Source: Akkermansia sp. (GTDB lineage: Bacteria; Verrucomicrobiota; Verrucomicrobiia; Verrucomicrobiales; Akkermansiaceae). Taken from it: a stretch of DNA of 64,000 nt. Where the stretch lies: the NCBI GenBank assembly GCA_017558555.1, contig JAFYUJ010000009.1:62001-126000 (forward strand), in the 5' to 3' direction. Shown here in pieces: positions 34,459 through 42,670 of this stretch. Numbering within the stretch: the first letter of the stretch is position 1; each line of letters opens with the position of its first letter. The notes under the pieces were generated by a model. That model saw only the letters and a program-made list of their open reading frames with translations. It had not been told where the DNA came from and did not search any database. The translations under genes and the position numbers were made by a program.

Positions 34459-36930
34459 TTACTGATTCTTGTTGCTGGCATTCATGAGCAGCAGCACGTT
34501 GGCCGGAGGTACCCAACCGGGAAATTCCGTGCGCAAATTCTCTTCGTACTGCACGGCCTCTCCAGCTTTATCACTAAGCTTCAAGGCGCTTACGATTTTA
34601 TATAAAGCAATGGGTTTAAGTTCCTTATCGCTCACCACGTTGGCAGTTCGGCCATAGTACTTGGCGGCCTCTGCATAGTTACCCTCTACGTAATAGGCAT
34701 CACCCAGAGCAATGAAGACAGAGAACTTGATGGGCCCATCAATACCCAAAGCTATGGCATCTTCACACAGTTTGCGCGCCTCGGCAGCGCGATTCAACCC
34801 CACCAGCAACTGAGACATATCGCGCATGCCTTCTGCCTTGCGGTAAGGTTGCTGTTCCATTTGGACATAGTGCTCAGCGGCTTCCAAACCACGCTGATAC
34901 TGGCGCAGCTCCAGTCGGGCGCGAGCAAGCGTTTTCCACACGAGAGGTTCAACCTTGGGGCGCTCCAGCTCTGCTCCATCGGGTGCTGTGTATTTTTCGC
35001 GAGGTTCGCGAGGCAACGCCTCTGACAGATACTTATCAGCATCCAGATAATTGCGATTCTGGAAACACATCCATCCGCACCAGCGGAGAATGGCTGCGGG
35101 CAAGGCATTGTAGGAGGCAGGGTTGCTGCTCTGCAAGGTGATGAGGGCTTCTCGCAATTTCTCTGCATCTTGCAATTTGAAATAACACTGCACCAAACTC
35201 AAATCCACCAACGAGCCATAACGCTCAGCATTCAGTGTTCGGGCTTCCTGGAAATGAGGTATGGCCTTTGCCGGCTCCGCCTCATACAGAGCACGAGCGA
35301 TGTAGTAATGAGCTTCGGCGATAGCCGCGGGCTTCACTCGGGTACCACATGCAATAAGCCCCTCATAGTATGACACCATACGCTTAGGATCAGACTGGGC
35401 GCAGGCCTGGGCCGCACGCTGCCAACATACAGGAGCTGCTTCAGATGTTGGGAACTCTTTGATGACTCGATCAAAATCAGCCAAGGCCGGTCCGATTTTA
35501 TTCTGTTTCATCAAACAAGCCCCGCGCAATGCCAGAGCCTCCGGCAAGCGCTGATTTTGCTTGTACGTATCAATAAAGTGATTGAGGGTAGGCAATGGAT
35601 CGTACGCATCCCCCTGAGAGGCACACCATGCCTTCTTGTACTCCGCATCCGGGCGTACAGATTCCGGCAAATGTTCAAAGTTAATAGCATCAAACTGACG
35701 CGCCGCTTCTGCAATATCAGCCAACATCATGCGGTCTGCATACATGAGGCGAACTAAATCATTGCAGGGGAGAGAAGATGTTGGCTTGCCGGCAGCAGCA
35801 TAGGTGCTGAGGTATTTCTGAGCCATAGCAAAGAAATTGGTACTACGCAGCTGTTGGGCGCAAATAAGGTGTCTGTATGCGGCGTCTGCTGCCACTTTGG
35901 TATCCGGCTGTGCTTTTTCCACCAAGTCAAACCACTCCGCTGCGGCATCATACCTCTTGAGTTCCATGTATGATTGACCGACAATCAGCGCGCGGCGAGC
36001 CTCCTTTGCAGAGTCTTCCAGCTGGGTGTAGCTGGTGGTCACTTGCTTCACCACACCTTCATAGTCCTTGTTTTTGTATAGAGTAATCAGGCTCTCCATC
36101 TGGGCTTCACCTGCATATTTCTCCATACCGGGCATCTGAGCTAACTTGGAGTAATGCTGCTGGGCCTCATTGGTCTTCCCAAGACGAGATGCCAAACGCG
36201 CAGCCTGAAGGGTGGCCGTACCCTGCATGCGCACATCCAAATCAGGCATGGAAATCAAGCGCAGGAAAAAGGCGTATGCCTCTGCATCTTTGCCATCTTC
36301 CGTCTTCATCTGGGCGAGGGCCATCACACCTGCATGCACGAGCGCCGGCTGCACATTCTGCAACACGAGAAGACGGCGGAAACTGGACTCGGCCTCATCG
36401 CGACGCCCCATCTGAAGCTGGGTGCGAGCAATACGATATGTTGCATCTGTCAGCAAGTCATCGCGTTTGGTCTCTCGCACGGTGATTTGGTAGAATCCCA
36501 AGGCCTTATCCCAAAGATGGCGGTCGAAAGCCAATGTGCCCAGCTTATAGGCAGCAGCAGCAGCATATTCACCTTTTTTCGTATTAGCCAATGTAGCCAA
36601 CACCTTGTTGGAGGCCGATTCGTCCCCGGATTCAGCCAGGCAAACTGCCTGAAGATACAAGGCTTTTGTCACATTGGAGGATTGCGGAAATTTTTTGACA
36701 AAATCACCAAAAAGAGCTGCGGCTCGCTGTAATGAAGCCCTGCGGGATGCAGGGTCCGCGCTGGCACCACGAGACTGAGCATACAATTGCTCTGCGATGG
36801 CATACGAATCAGCTTCCTGATTAATCTGCAAAGCCTCATCGTCACTATTATTCTCCTGAGCAAGGGCAGAGGGCAACGCCACACCGCCCATCAAAAGCAC
36901 ACACGGTACAAGATTTTTCATGTTGGTCAC
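34459..36930 (-). CDS. Exported TPR-repeat protein
   Basis: This 823-residue protein has a signal peptide (ending SALAQE, about residue 25), so it is probably periplasmic. It consists almost entirely of tetratricopeptide-type helical repeats, for example AALFGDFVKKFPQSS, ADFDRVIKEFPTS and YVEGNYAEAAKYY. In position it replaces the YbgF/TolB-type partners that accompany ExbB/TolQ sets. It starts at a GTG that overlaps the exbD stop (an ATG lies three codons later). Confidence 0.85.
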   Translation of the reverse strand: MTNMKNLVPCVLLMGGVALPSALAQENNSDDEALQINQEADSYAIAEQLYAQSRGASADPASRRASLQRAAALFGDFVKKFPQSSNVTKALYLQAVCLAESGDESASNKVLATLANTKKGEYAAAAAYKLGTLAFDRHLWDKALGFYQITVRETKRDDLLTDATYRIARTQLQMGRRDEAESSFRRLLVLQNVQPALVHAGVMALAQMKTEDGKDAEAYAFFLRLISMPDLDVRMQGTATLQAARLASRLGKTNEAQQHYSKLAQMPGMEKYAGEAQMESLITLYKNKDYEGVVKQVTTSYTQLEDSAKEARRALIVGQSYMELKRYDAAAEWFDLVEKAQPDTKVAADAAYRHLICAQQLRSTNFFAMAQKYLSTYAAAGKPTSSLPCNDLVRLMYADRMMLADIAEAARQFDAINFEHLPESVRPDAEYKKAWCASQGDAYDPLPTLNHFIDTYKQNQRLPEALALRGACLMKQNKIGPALADFDRVIKEFPTSEAAPVCWQRAAQACAQSDPKRMVSYYEGLIACGTRVKPAAIAEAHYYIARALYEAEPAKAIPHFQEARTLNAERYGSLVDLSLVQCYFKLQDAEKLREALITLQSSNPASYNALPAAILRWCGWMCFQNRNYLDADKYLSEALPREPREKYTAPDGAELERPKVEPLVWKTLARARLELRQYQRGLEAAEHYVQMEQQPYRKAEGMRDMSQLLVGLNRAAEARKLCEDAIALGIDGPIKFSVFIALGDAYYVEGNYAEAAKYYGRTANVVSDKELKPIALYKIVSALKLSDKAGEAVQYEENLRTEFPGWVPPANVLLLMNASNKNQ

Positions 36931-37358
36931 TTAGATTCCTTGGGCATCTGCTTGGAGAAGGAGACATTCCACACGCCGGCCTGTGAGCAGGTGGAAATCA
37001 CATCTGCCATACGCTGCCAGCTCATCTCTGCATCCCCTCGGATACGTACAGGCTGATTGGGATTCACGGCTACCATGCGTTTAAGCATGTCTGAAAGTTT
37101 TTCGCGAGTAAACTTCTCGCGGTCAATGGTTATGACCAATTCATCATTCTCTTCACGTGCATTGATGATGATTTCATCAATGGCACGAGAGGCCTCTTCA
37201 GTACTCTTGGGAGCTGTCGGCACCTTCACTTTCAAGTCCTGCTCATTGAGGATGAACTTCTGCGTCACAACAAAGAAGATAAGCAAGAGGAACACCACGT
37301 CAAGCATGGGTGCCAGCTGGAAACCTATAGGTTCAGGTACCTTGGTATTAAATTTCAT
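36927..37358 (-). CDS. exbD: ExbD/TolR-family protein
   Basis: This 143-residue energy-transducing subunit has one N-terminal membrane segment containing the essential ion-coupling Asp, D20 (APMLDVVFLLLIFF). A periplasmic domain follows, with KVPTAPKS and a typical VTIDREKFTREKL segment. It works with the ExbB-type channel encoded 22 bp upstream. It is the intact counterpart of the divergent copy at 42218-42646. Confidence 0.92.
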   Translation of the reverse strand: MKFNTKVPEPIGFQLAPMLDVVFLLLIFFVVTQKFILNEQDLKVKVPTAPKSTEEASRAIDEIIINAREENDELVITIDREKFTREKLSDMLKRMVAVNPNQPVRIRGDAEMSWQRMADVISTCSQAGVWNVSFSKQMPKESK

Positions 37359-37380
37359 GGGGCGACGTGCCGGTTATCCA

Positions 37381-38139
37381 TCAATAATCATCGTCATCCA
37401 TCACCTCGCGGGTGTTGCCTCCGCGCAGGTTGACATTGCCCAAACGCTGCTCGCGATCCATCTGCACAGAAATGACAGACAAGATATGAGTCACCGCAAC
37501 TTCCATATCAGTGATACGCTTCTGGATGCGATTACGGAAGATGACGTAAGCAAGCATGCTGGGGATAGCTAACACCAAGCCACCGGCCGTGGTAATCATA
37601 GCCTCAGAAATACCACTGGCCATCTGCATCTGTTTCACACCTTCGAAATTGCCGGCAGCCATTTCCATGAACGTTTTCATCATGCCAATCACCGTACCAA
37701 GCAGACCTATCATGGGAGCAATCGCGCCAATATCGGAGAGCCAATTGATTTGGCGAGTGAGAATGCTGGATTGGCGCGTACCTTCTGCAGCAGCCACTTC
37801 ACGAATCTCATCGATGTTGGCGCGAGGATTACGCTGCATGAACATCACAATGACATGCACCGTACGGGCAAAGCTGGAACCATCACGATCACACAAGCTG
37901 AGCAACCCGGCATAATCCTTGCGGCGGATGTATGACTCAACGGAAATCACCATGCGATCCGGCAATACGGCACCTGTGCGGGTGGTCCACAAGCACACGA
38001 AGATAACCATCATAGCCACAATGGAAAGCACAAGCAATCCCCACATGAGAGGACCGCCTTTGTCAAAAAGAGAAAGGGCATCCACACCGGCACTGGTGGC
38101 CGATGCACTCAAGTCTGCGAATATGAAAGCTGACATCAT
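37381..38139 (-). CDS. exbB: ExbB/TolQ/MotA-family channel protein
   Basis: This 252-residue protein has three membrane segments (near residues 23-45, 125-150 and 165-190). The conserved IAPMIGLLGTVIGM and ITTAGGLVLAIP stretches carry the channel threonines. With ExbD it forms a proton-driven motor that energises envelope proteins. The start at 38139 (or the adjacent ATG at 38136) is fixed by a consensus promoter whose -10 box ends 9 nt upstream. It is first in the exbB-exbD-TPR-PBP-suhB-rsmB operon. Confidence 0.92.
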   Translation of the reverse strand: MMSAFIFADLSASATSAGVDALSLFDKGGPLMWGLLVLSIVAMMVIFVCLWTTRTGAVLPDRMVISVESYIRRKDYAGLLSLCDRDGSSFARTVHVIVMFMQRNPRANIDEIREVAAAEGTRQSSILTRQINWLSDIGAIAPMIGLLGTVIGMMKTFMEMAAGNFEGVKQMQMASGISEAMITTAGGLVLAIPSMLAYVIFRNRIQKRITDMEVAVTHILSVISVQMDREQRLGNVNLRGGNTREVMDDDDY

Positions 38140-38148
38140 TACGCGCGC

Positions 38149-38177
38149 ATTATAGAGCAAAGGAAGCATTTATTCAA
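38149..38177 (-). promoter_or_regulatory. Consensus promoter of exbB-to-rsmB operon
   Basis: Minus strand: TTGAAT (38172-38177), 17-bp spacer, perfect TATAAT (38149-38154), 9 nt before the ATG at 38139. An upstream ATG at 38169 lies before the -10 and is excluded. Confidence 0.75.
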
Positions 38178-38212
38178 GCCAGATGGATGTCTGCACGCGA
38201 TTTTTCTGTCCC

Positions 38213-38935
38213 TCAAGAGGAAGGCATCTGTGTCATGGTGTCATCCAAAGGGAAATTGTATGTATAGCAGGGGTGGGCATCTGTCAGGAAATAATGCCAC
38301 CATTCCTTGCTGTAATTGCGAAATCCGACTTTTTGCATCGCATCCCGCAAGATAAGCCTGTTTTTCTGTTGTTCTGCAGAAATCAGAGAAGTTTCCGTAG
38401 CAGAGGAAACATCCAGCAAATCGTGATGCCCGCCCATATCGACCTCGCTGCCATCATTCAAATGCACAAGAGTAATATCAACGGCAATCCCCCAGCTATG
38501 TTCCGAAACATCGCCAATGTACTTACCATCATAGATGCCTTGCTTTGTAATGTTCGGGTAAAATTTTGCCTTCATGCGGTCATCTTTTGTGCGAGACCAA
38601 GCCCGGAAATCTTTCATCGCCACAGCCGGGCGGTACGCATCCCACACCAGGAGGGCATAACCTTTTTTTTGTAGCAACTCCGAAGCACAAGCCAAAGCCT
38701 CAGCAGCATCACGACGGAGTATTGCGCGTTTCCCACCGGTATACCCCGCTATGGGGCGACCCACAAAATTATCATGGCCCGTATACTTCAAGTCCACTCG
38801 TACCAGAGGCGCAACGGCATCCACATAACACCACCCCACGGGCAAGGTCTTGGGGATTGGTTGCTGCGGTACCCCTGCACATTGCACCAATGCGCACAAC
38901 ATCAGAACAGACAGACATTTCAAGCACTTATTCAT
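38213..38935 (-). CDS. ddpX: D-Ala-D-Ala dipeptidase (VanX/DdpX family)
   Basis: This 240-residue zinc dipeptidase has a signal peptide (about 1-20). The ligands H146 and D153 lie in SEHSWGIAVD, catalytic E211 and ligand H214 in KEWWHY, and a conserved Arg in DAYRP. It would hydrolyse D-alanyl-D-alanine in the periplasm, more likely for wall turnover or nutrient recovery than for vancomycin resistance, because no vanH/vanA genes are present. I chose the ATG at 38935; an upstream TTG-type extension is possible. It is the last gene of the serS-to-ddpX minus-strand run. Confidence 0.88.
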   Translation of the reverse strand: MNKCLKCLSVLMLCALVQCAGVPQQPIPKTLPVGWCYVDAVAPLVRVDLKYTGHDNFVGRPIAGYTGGKRAILRRDAAEALACASELLQKKGYALLVWDAYRPAVAMKDFRAWSRTKDDRMKAKFYPNITKQGIYDGKYIGDVSEHSWGIAVDITLVHLNDGSEVDMGGHHDLLDVSSATETSLISAEQQKNRLILRDAMQKVGFRNYSKEWWHYFLTDAHPCYTYNFPLDDTMTQMPSS

Positions 38936-38952
38936 TTCAACAATATTGACAT

Positions 38953-40209
38953 TCAACGCGAAAGGCGCATGATACTCCTTTCCACCGTCATGGAATACGC
39001 CTCTTCCACAGACGTCTTCTTGCGGGCATGGCCGGCCCCCCAGGAATCGCTGTAAATAATCGTTTCTTCATCCGGATTATACCCAATAATCAAGCGCATG
39101 TGCCCACCACGGGCTTGCGGGATTCCCTGCTCTTCAAACAAGCCAAGGACAACACACCAAAGCACCGGTACCCCTTCATCGATGCATTTTTTTACATCGG
39201 CCATCCACTTCTTGACCTTGGAGGCATTTCGCGTACGTGCAGCGCGCAAGATTTCACCATCAACGTTGCCCATATAGATATCACTGATTGCAATGGCACT
39301 GGCTTTTTGTTTTTTTGCTTCTTTATTGTACAAAGCCACCATTTCCGCGAAAGTGCCATCTTCCATGGTTTTCACCCGGAAATGGAAAGCCTTACCTAAA
39401 TCCTGCAGAGCGGCACGCATCTGGGGCATCGTGGTGCCACCGTTGCCACTCTGGCTCTGACACAGAGCTGCCATAGCATGCTGGTCTACACCATCCATAC
39501 CATAATAAGCAAAAACACGTGCCGCTGTAGCCGGAACGCAATACCCCTTTTCGCCCTGGTCGACCATTGGTATGTTTTTAATCCATACGGAACCATCCGA
39601 CTCGCGCGACACATTTGCTTTGAGCGAAACCCGGCGGGCAACATCCGAGGCTCCACCTTTCTCCAAAGATTTGCCAATGGTCAGGCGAATGAACTCCGAA
39701 GCAAATGTCTTTCCCCTGCCGGTTGAGGACGATTCCAGAAGCCACGTACCACAACGCTCGGTTTCCCACACCTCGGTCTGCCCCCTGACGCCGGTATCGA
39801 GCTTATCCATTTTGCGGGACTTCCCCTCGACGGGCAACAGATTATTGAGCGTTTGTTCCATCTTTTCAAGCAGGGTTTTAAACTGCTCCCGGGTCACATT
39901 CCCATCATCGCCTTTGTTGTATACGATAATTTCTACGCGGTTCAGTTTTTTCTCATCATCCCAACGCAAAACAACATCGCCATGAGAAAAATCACCCAAC
40001 TCGAAATCTTTTTGCCGTGGCAAGCGTATCGTCTCAGCATCAATGCGAGAGAAATACAGCGAGGGCGGAAGCTCGGCAAACACCTCAGGCACTGTCTTTT
40101 CCCACGTGGCCGGATTAGCCAAATCATCCAGGAAAGCAGCATTACTCATACCGGATGCGCCACACAGCAACGCAAAGATGAAAAGTAGCGGACGAACAAT
40201 CACAGACAT
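38953..40209 (-). CDS. Exported papain-like (C39-type) peptidase, copy B
   Basis: This 418-residue protein has a signal peptide (about 1-25, ending SNAAF). A ~190-residue N-terminal domain of unknown fold follows, then a C39_2-like cysteine peptidase domain. Catalytic residues appear intact: oxyanion Q218 (VDQG), C224 in GYCVPATAARVFAYYG, H370 in GGHMRLIIGYN and D388 in YSDSWG. Role and substrate are unknown; C39-type domains cut double-glycine leaders or wall proteins. It is a tandem paralogue of the next gene, 40 bp away. Confidence 0.82.
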   Translation of the reverse strand: MSVIVRPLLFIFALLCGASGMSNAAFLDDLANPATWEKTVPEVFAELPPSLYFSRIDAETIRLPRQKDFELGDFSHGDVVLRWDDEKKLNRVEIIVYNKGDDGNVTREQFKTLLEKMEQTLNNLLPVEGKSRKMDKLDTGVRGQTEVWETERCGTWLLESSSTGRGKTFASEFIRLTIGKSLEKGGASDVARRVSLKANVSRESDGSVWIKNIPMVDQGEKGYCVPATAARVFAYYGMDGVDQHAMAALCQSQSGNGGTTMPQMRAALQDLGKAFHFRVKTMEDGTFAEMVALYNKEAKKQKASAIAISDIYMGNVDGEILRAARTRNASKVKKWMADVKKCIDEGVPVLWCVVLGLFEEQGIPQARGGHMRLIIGYNPDEETIIYSDSWGAGHARKKTSVEEAYSMTVERSIMRLSR

Positions 40210-40249
40210 ATGCAAATCTTGAAGTTGAACCATCCGGGGAAGGCTTCAT

Positions 40250-41509
40250 TCAATGAGCCAGGCGAATCACGTTGCGCTCCAATGACATGGAGTAAGCATC
40301 CTTCCATGGTAACTCCTTTCGAATATGCTTAGCCCCCCAGGAGTCGCTGTAAATGATGGTCTTATTTTGAAGATTATATCCTACAATAAGTCGTGTATGA
40401 AAGCCATCCATCTGCTGGCTGTTTTTCTCCTCAAAAACGCCTACCTTCACATCCCAAATGATGGGTTCACCGGCATCAATGCATTTTTTCACCTCTGCCA
40501 TCCATTTTTTGGCTTTAGCAGCATTGCGAGTACGCGCTGCTCGCAGCACATCAGCATCAAACAGCTTGGAATCCGCTATACTTCCCCGTGCAGGAGAAAG
40601 TGTCTCCACTTGCTGTTTTTTGGCTTCTTGGTTATACAGCGTCACCATTTCTTCCATGGTGCAATCCTGCGCCGTTTTAAGAGCATAATTGTACTTCTTG
40701 CTCAGGCCCTGCAACGCATTGCGCATCTGGGTCATCGTGGTGCCACCGCCTTTGCTGCCGGATTGACAGAGAGCCGCTATCACATGCTGATCCAGGCTAT
40801 CCATGCCATAGTAGGCAAAAACACGAGCCACCGTAGCCGGCACACAATATCCGCTTCCCTTGGCAGACTCCACCATAGGCACATTCTTAATCCACACGGT
40901 GCCATCTGCCTCCCTGGCAACATTTTCCTTGAGAGACTCACGGCTGACCGCATCTTCTGCGCCCCCTTTCCCGGCTTCCGTTCCAATCGTGAGTCGTATA
41001 AACTCAGAGGTAAACTGTTTGCCCTTTCCGGAGTGCAGCGAATCCAGCACCCAGACGCCGCACTTCTCTGTTTGCCATGCTTTTGTACGGCATTTTACGC
41101 CTGCGACTCTCGAATCACCCTTCCGCAGCTGACCTTCCACGGCCAACTTTTCATTGAGAAAAGTCTCGGCATCCAAAATCTTCTTTTTAAATTCAGCCGA
41201 CTCAAGTTCGCCATCTACCCCTTTGCTGTACAGCATTAGCTCCACCTGAGTCAACTTGCGAGACTCATTCCATTTCAAAATCACGTCACCATGCTCAAAA
41301 TCAGCCACCTTAAACTCAGGCTGCAAAGGTATGCGCATTGAAGATGCGTCTATACGAATGAATGAAGCGCCTTTCGGCATGGTCATAAAGAGTTCGTCCA
41401 CACTTTGCTCCCAAAGAGCCGGTGTAGCCAAATCATCAATGAAAGCAGCACTGCACACCAGCGGTGAACAACATACAAATGAAACAAATTGAAGGAAGCC
41501 GGAAGACAT
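40250..41509 (-). CDS. Exported papain-like (C39-type) peptidase, copy A
   Basis: This 419-residue paralogue of copy B has the same layout: signal peptide (about 1-21), N-terminal domain, then peptidase domain. C222 (GYCVPATVARVFAYYG), H371 (HTRLIVGYN) and D389 (YSDSWG) are conserved. The oxyanion Gln seen in copy B is missing, and the segment reads VESAKGSGYC with a one-residue insertion. The two copies share extended blocks (WMAEVKKCID, AFYYGMD-type), which indicates tandem duplication followed by divergence. Confidence 0.82.
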   Translation of the reverse strand: MSSGFLQFVSFVCCSPLVCSAAFIDDLATPALWEQSVDELFMTMPKGASFIRIDASSMRIPLQPEFKVADFEHGDVILKWNESRKLTQVELMLYSKGVDGELESAEFKKKILDAETFLNEKLAVEGQLRKGDSRVAGVKCRTKAWQTEKCGVWVLDSLHSGKGKQFTSEFIRLTIGTEAGKGGAEDAVSRESLKENVAREADGTVWIKNVPMVESAKGSGYCVPATVARVFAYYGMDSLDQHVIAALCQSGSKGGGTTMTQMRNALQGLSKKYNYALKTAQDCTMEEMVTLYNQEAKKQQVETLSPARGSIADSKLFDADVLRAARTRNAAKAKKWMAEVKKCIDAGEPIIWDVKVGVFEEKNSQQMDGFHTRLIVGYNLQNKTIIYSDSWGAKHIRKELPWKDAYSMSLERNVIRLAH

Positions 41510-41529
41510 ATAAAGGGTCGTGTTTCTGA

Positions 41530-41748
41530 TTATCTGTTACGAGCCATGCAATGAGGGCATACCGCATCTGGATCCGTGCGTAAAAAGCGATATCCGCAGA
41601 TTCGGCAGGTAATGCGCACCCTGCTGCGCATTCTTCGGCGCCATTTCGCTACCAGCTTTACCGGAATAAATACTGCCGAAAGCAACGCAAATCCGGCAAA
41701 CACCAGAAATATCAGAAATTCATGCGGGGTAAACGTAAGCAAACTCAT
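41530..41748 (-). CDS. Membrane microprotein with zinc ribbon
   Basis: This 72-residue protein has one membrane segment (about 10-33). A basic stretch follows (KWRRRMRSRVR), then a two-knuckle zinc ribbon, CRICGYRF and CPHC. The ribbon should be cytoplasmic. The family is not recognised. It is 2 bp after the upstream gene and 20 bp before the C39-type copy A, so it belongs to the cluster. Confidence 0.68.
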   Translation of the reverse strand: MSLLTFTPHEFLIFLVFAGFALLSAVFIPVKLVAKWRRRMRSRVRITCRICGYRFLRTDPDAVCPHCMARNR

Positions 41749-41750
41749 GA

Positions 41751-42218
41751 TTACTGTTTCCCCCTTTCTTCCGATTCTTCAACCGTATGGGTCTCTGCTG
41801 CATCTTGTGCTTGTGTTTGCAGGGGCGGCAACTCCATTAATATCTCCGAATTGAGCACAGCAGAATCCGGCGCAGGAGAATAGATGCGCGGAGAGGACAA
41901 TGGCAGCAGGCCCACTGGTTTCACCCAGGATAATGTGGCAGTAGCCACCGCCGCTTCCCTGGCGGGATCCAATGAGGCAGGCAAGCGCAAGGGCAAAGGA
42001 CTGCGTTGATGAATCTGAAACTTCAGAATGGCATCATCCCGGTAATACACGTTCCCTTCTCCCTTGGGACGCAACGGTGGCGGAGACACAACATTTACCA
42101 AAAGCATGATCCCGCCCATCAATAATGCTGAAAGCACCATGAACAACGGCATGCAGCCCGGCATCGGGCGGCTATGTAAAGAGTGATAAATCAGGCTATG
42201 TTCTTTATCCGATTTCAT
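41751..42218 (-). CDS. TonB-sized anchored hypothetical protein
   Basis: I do not recognise this 155-residue protein. It has a cytoplasmic N-terminus, one membrane segment (about 22-45, LFMVLSALLMGGIMLLVNVV), then a Pro-rich periplasmic region (SPPPLRPKG, later LPLSSPRIYSPAP) and an acidic tail. Size, topology and position directly after exbD2 resemble TonB, but no TonB C-terminal domain is visible. The start (ATG at 42218) overlaps the exbD2 stop. Confidence 0.65.
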   Translation of the reverse strand: MKSDKEHSLIYHSLHSRPMPGCMPLFMVLSALLMGGIMLLVNVVSPPPLRPKGEGNVYYRDDAILKFQIHQRSPLPLRLPASLDPAREAAVATATLSWVKPVGLLPLSSPRIYSPAPDSAVLNSEILMELPPLQTQAQDAAETHTVEESEERGKQ

Positions 42219-42646
42219 CAATTCAACGCCGGGCTTCCGGCATAGGTGCATGTAAATCCGTGAGCGAGCACCATGTCGGCTAAACGCTGCATGGTTCCGA
42301 CTGATACAGCTTCATCACATACCAAGACCACCGTCACTCGATTGGGGGTTGGGCAATCCCAGGTCTTGAGCACTTGTTCCACCCCATTCAAACCATCTTT
42401 GATTTCCTTCGCCTCGATGAAAATACGCGGCACATCTCCCGGAGTCACCGTGATGATGTGGGAGTTGGAGCGGTCATACGAGCCCATCACAAAATGCGTC
42501 GCGGCAGAGCGCACGTTCGCACCATATCGAGGTAAACGATGATGATGCAGCAACACGCAAATACAAAGCAACACAAAAAGGTTGAGCAAGGCAATCACCA
42601 CAATATGAAAGCCATTCCCCTTCAGGCTGGTACGCACGCGTCTCAT
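42218..42646 (-). CDS. Divergent ExbD-like protein lacking the membrane Asp
   Basis: This 142-residue protein has ExbD topology: a short cytoplasmic N-terminus, one membrane segment (about 13-34) and a periplasmic domain with the ExbD-like pattern VVLVCDEAVSVGTMQRLADM. The membrane segment (FHIVVIALLNLFVLLCICVL) holds no Asp or Glu, and N22 sits near the position of the ion-coupling Asp of ExbD (D20 in the other copy). It follows exbB2 by 24 bp. Confidence 0.75.
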   Translation of the reverse strand: MRRVRTSLKGNGFHIVVIALLNLFVLLCICVLLHHHRLPRYGANVRSAATHFVMGSYDRSNSHIITVTPGDVPRIFIEAKEIKDGLNGVEQVLKTWDCPTPNRVTVVLVCDEAVSVGTMQRLADMVLAHGFTCTYAGSPALN

Positions 42647-42670
42647 AGTTCTGTTCTATTCAGCGACAGG

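Noticed and set aside
38213-38935. VanX-like dipeptidase as a vancomycin-resistance gene
   Set aside because: No vanH, vanA/B or vanRS genes are near, and the protein carries a signal peptide, so a wall-recycling or nutritional role fits better.
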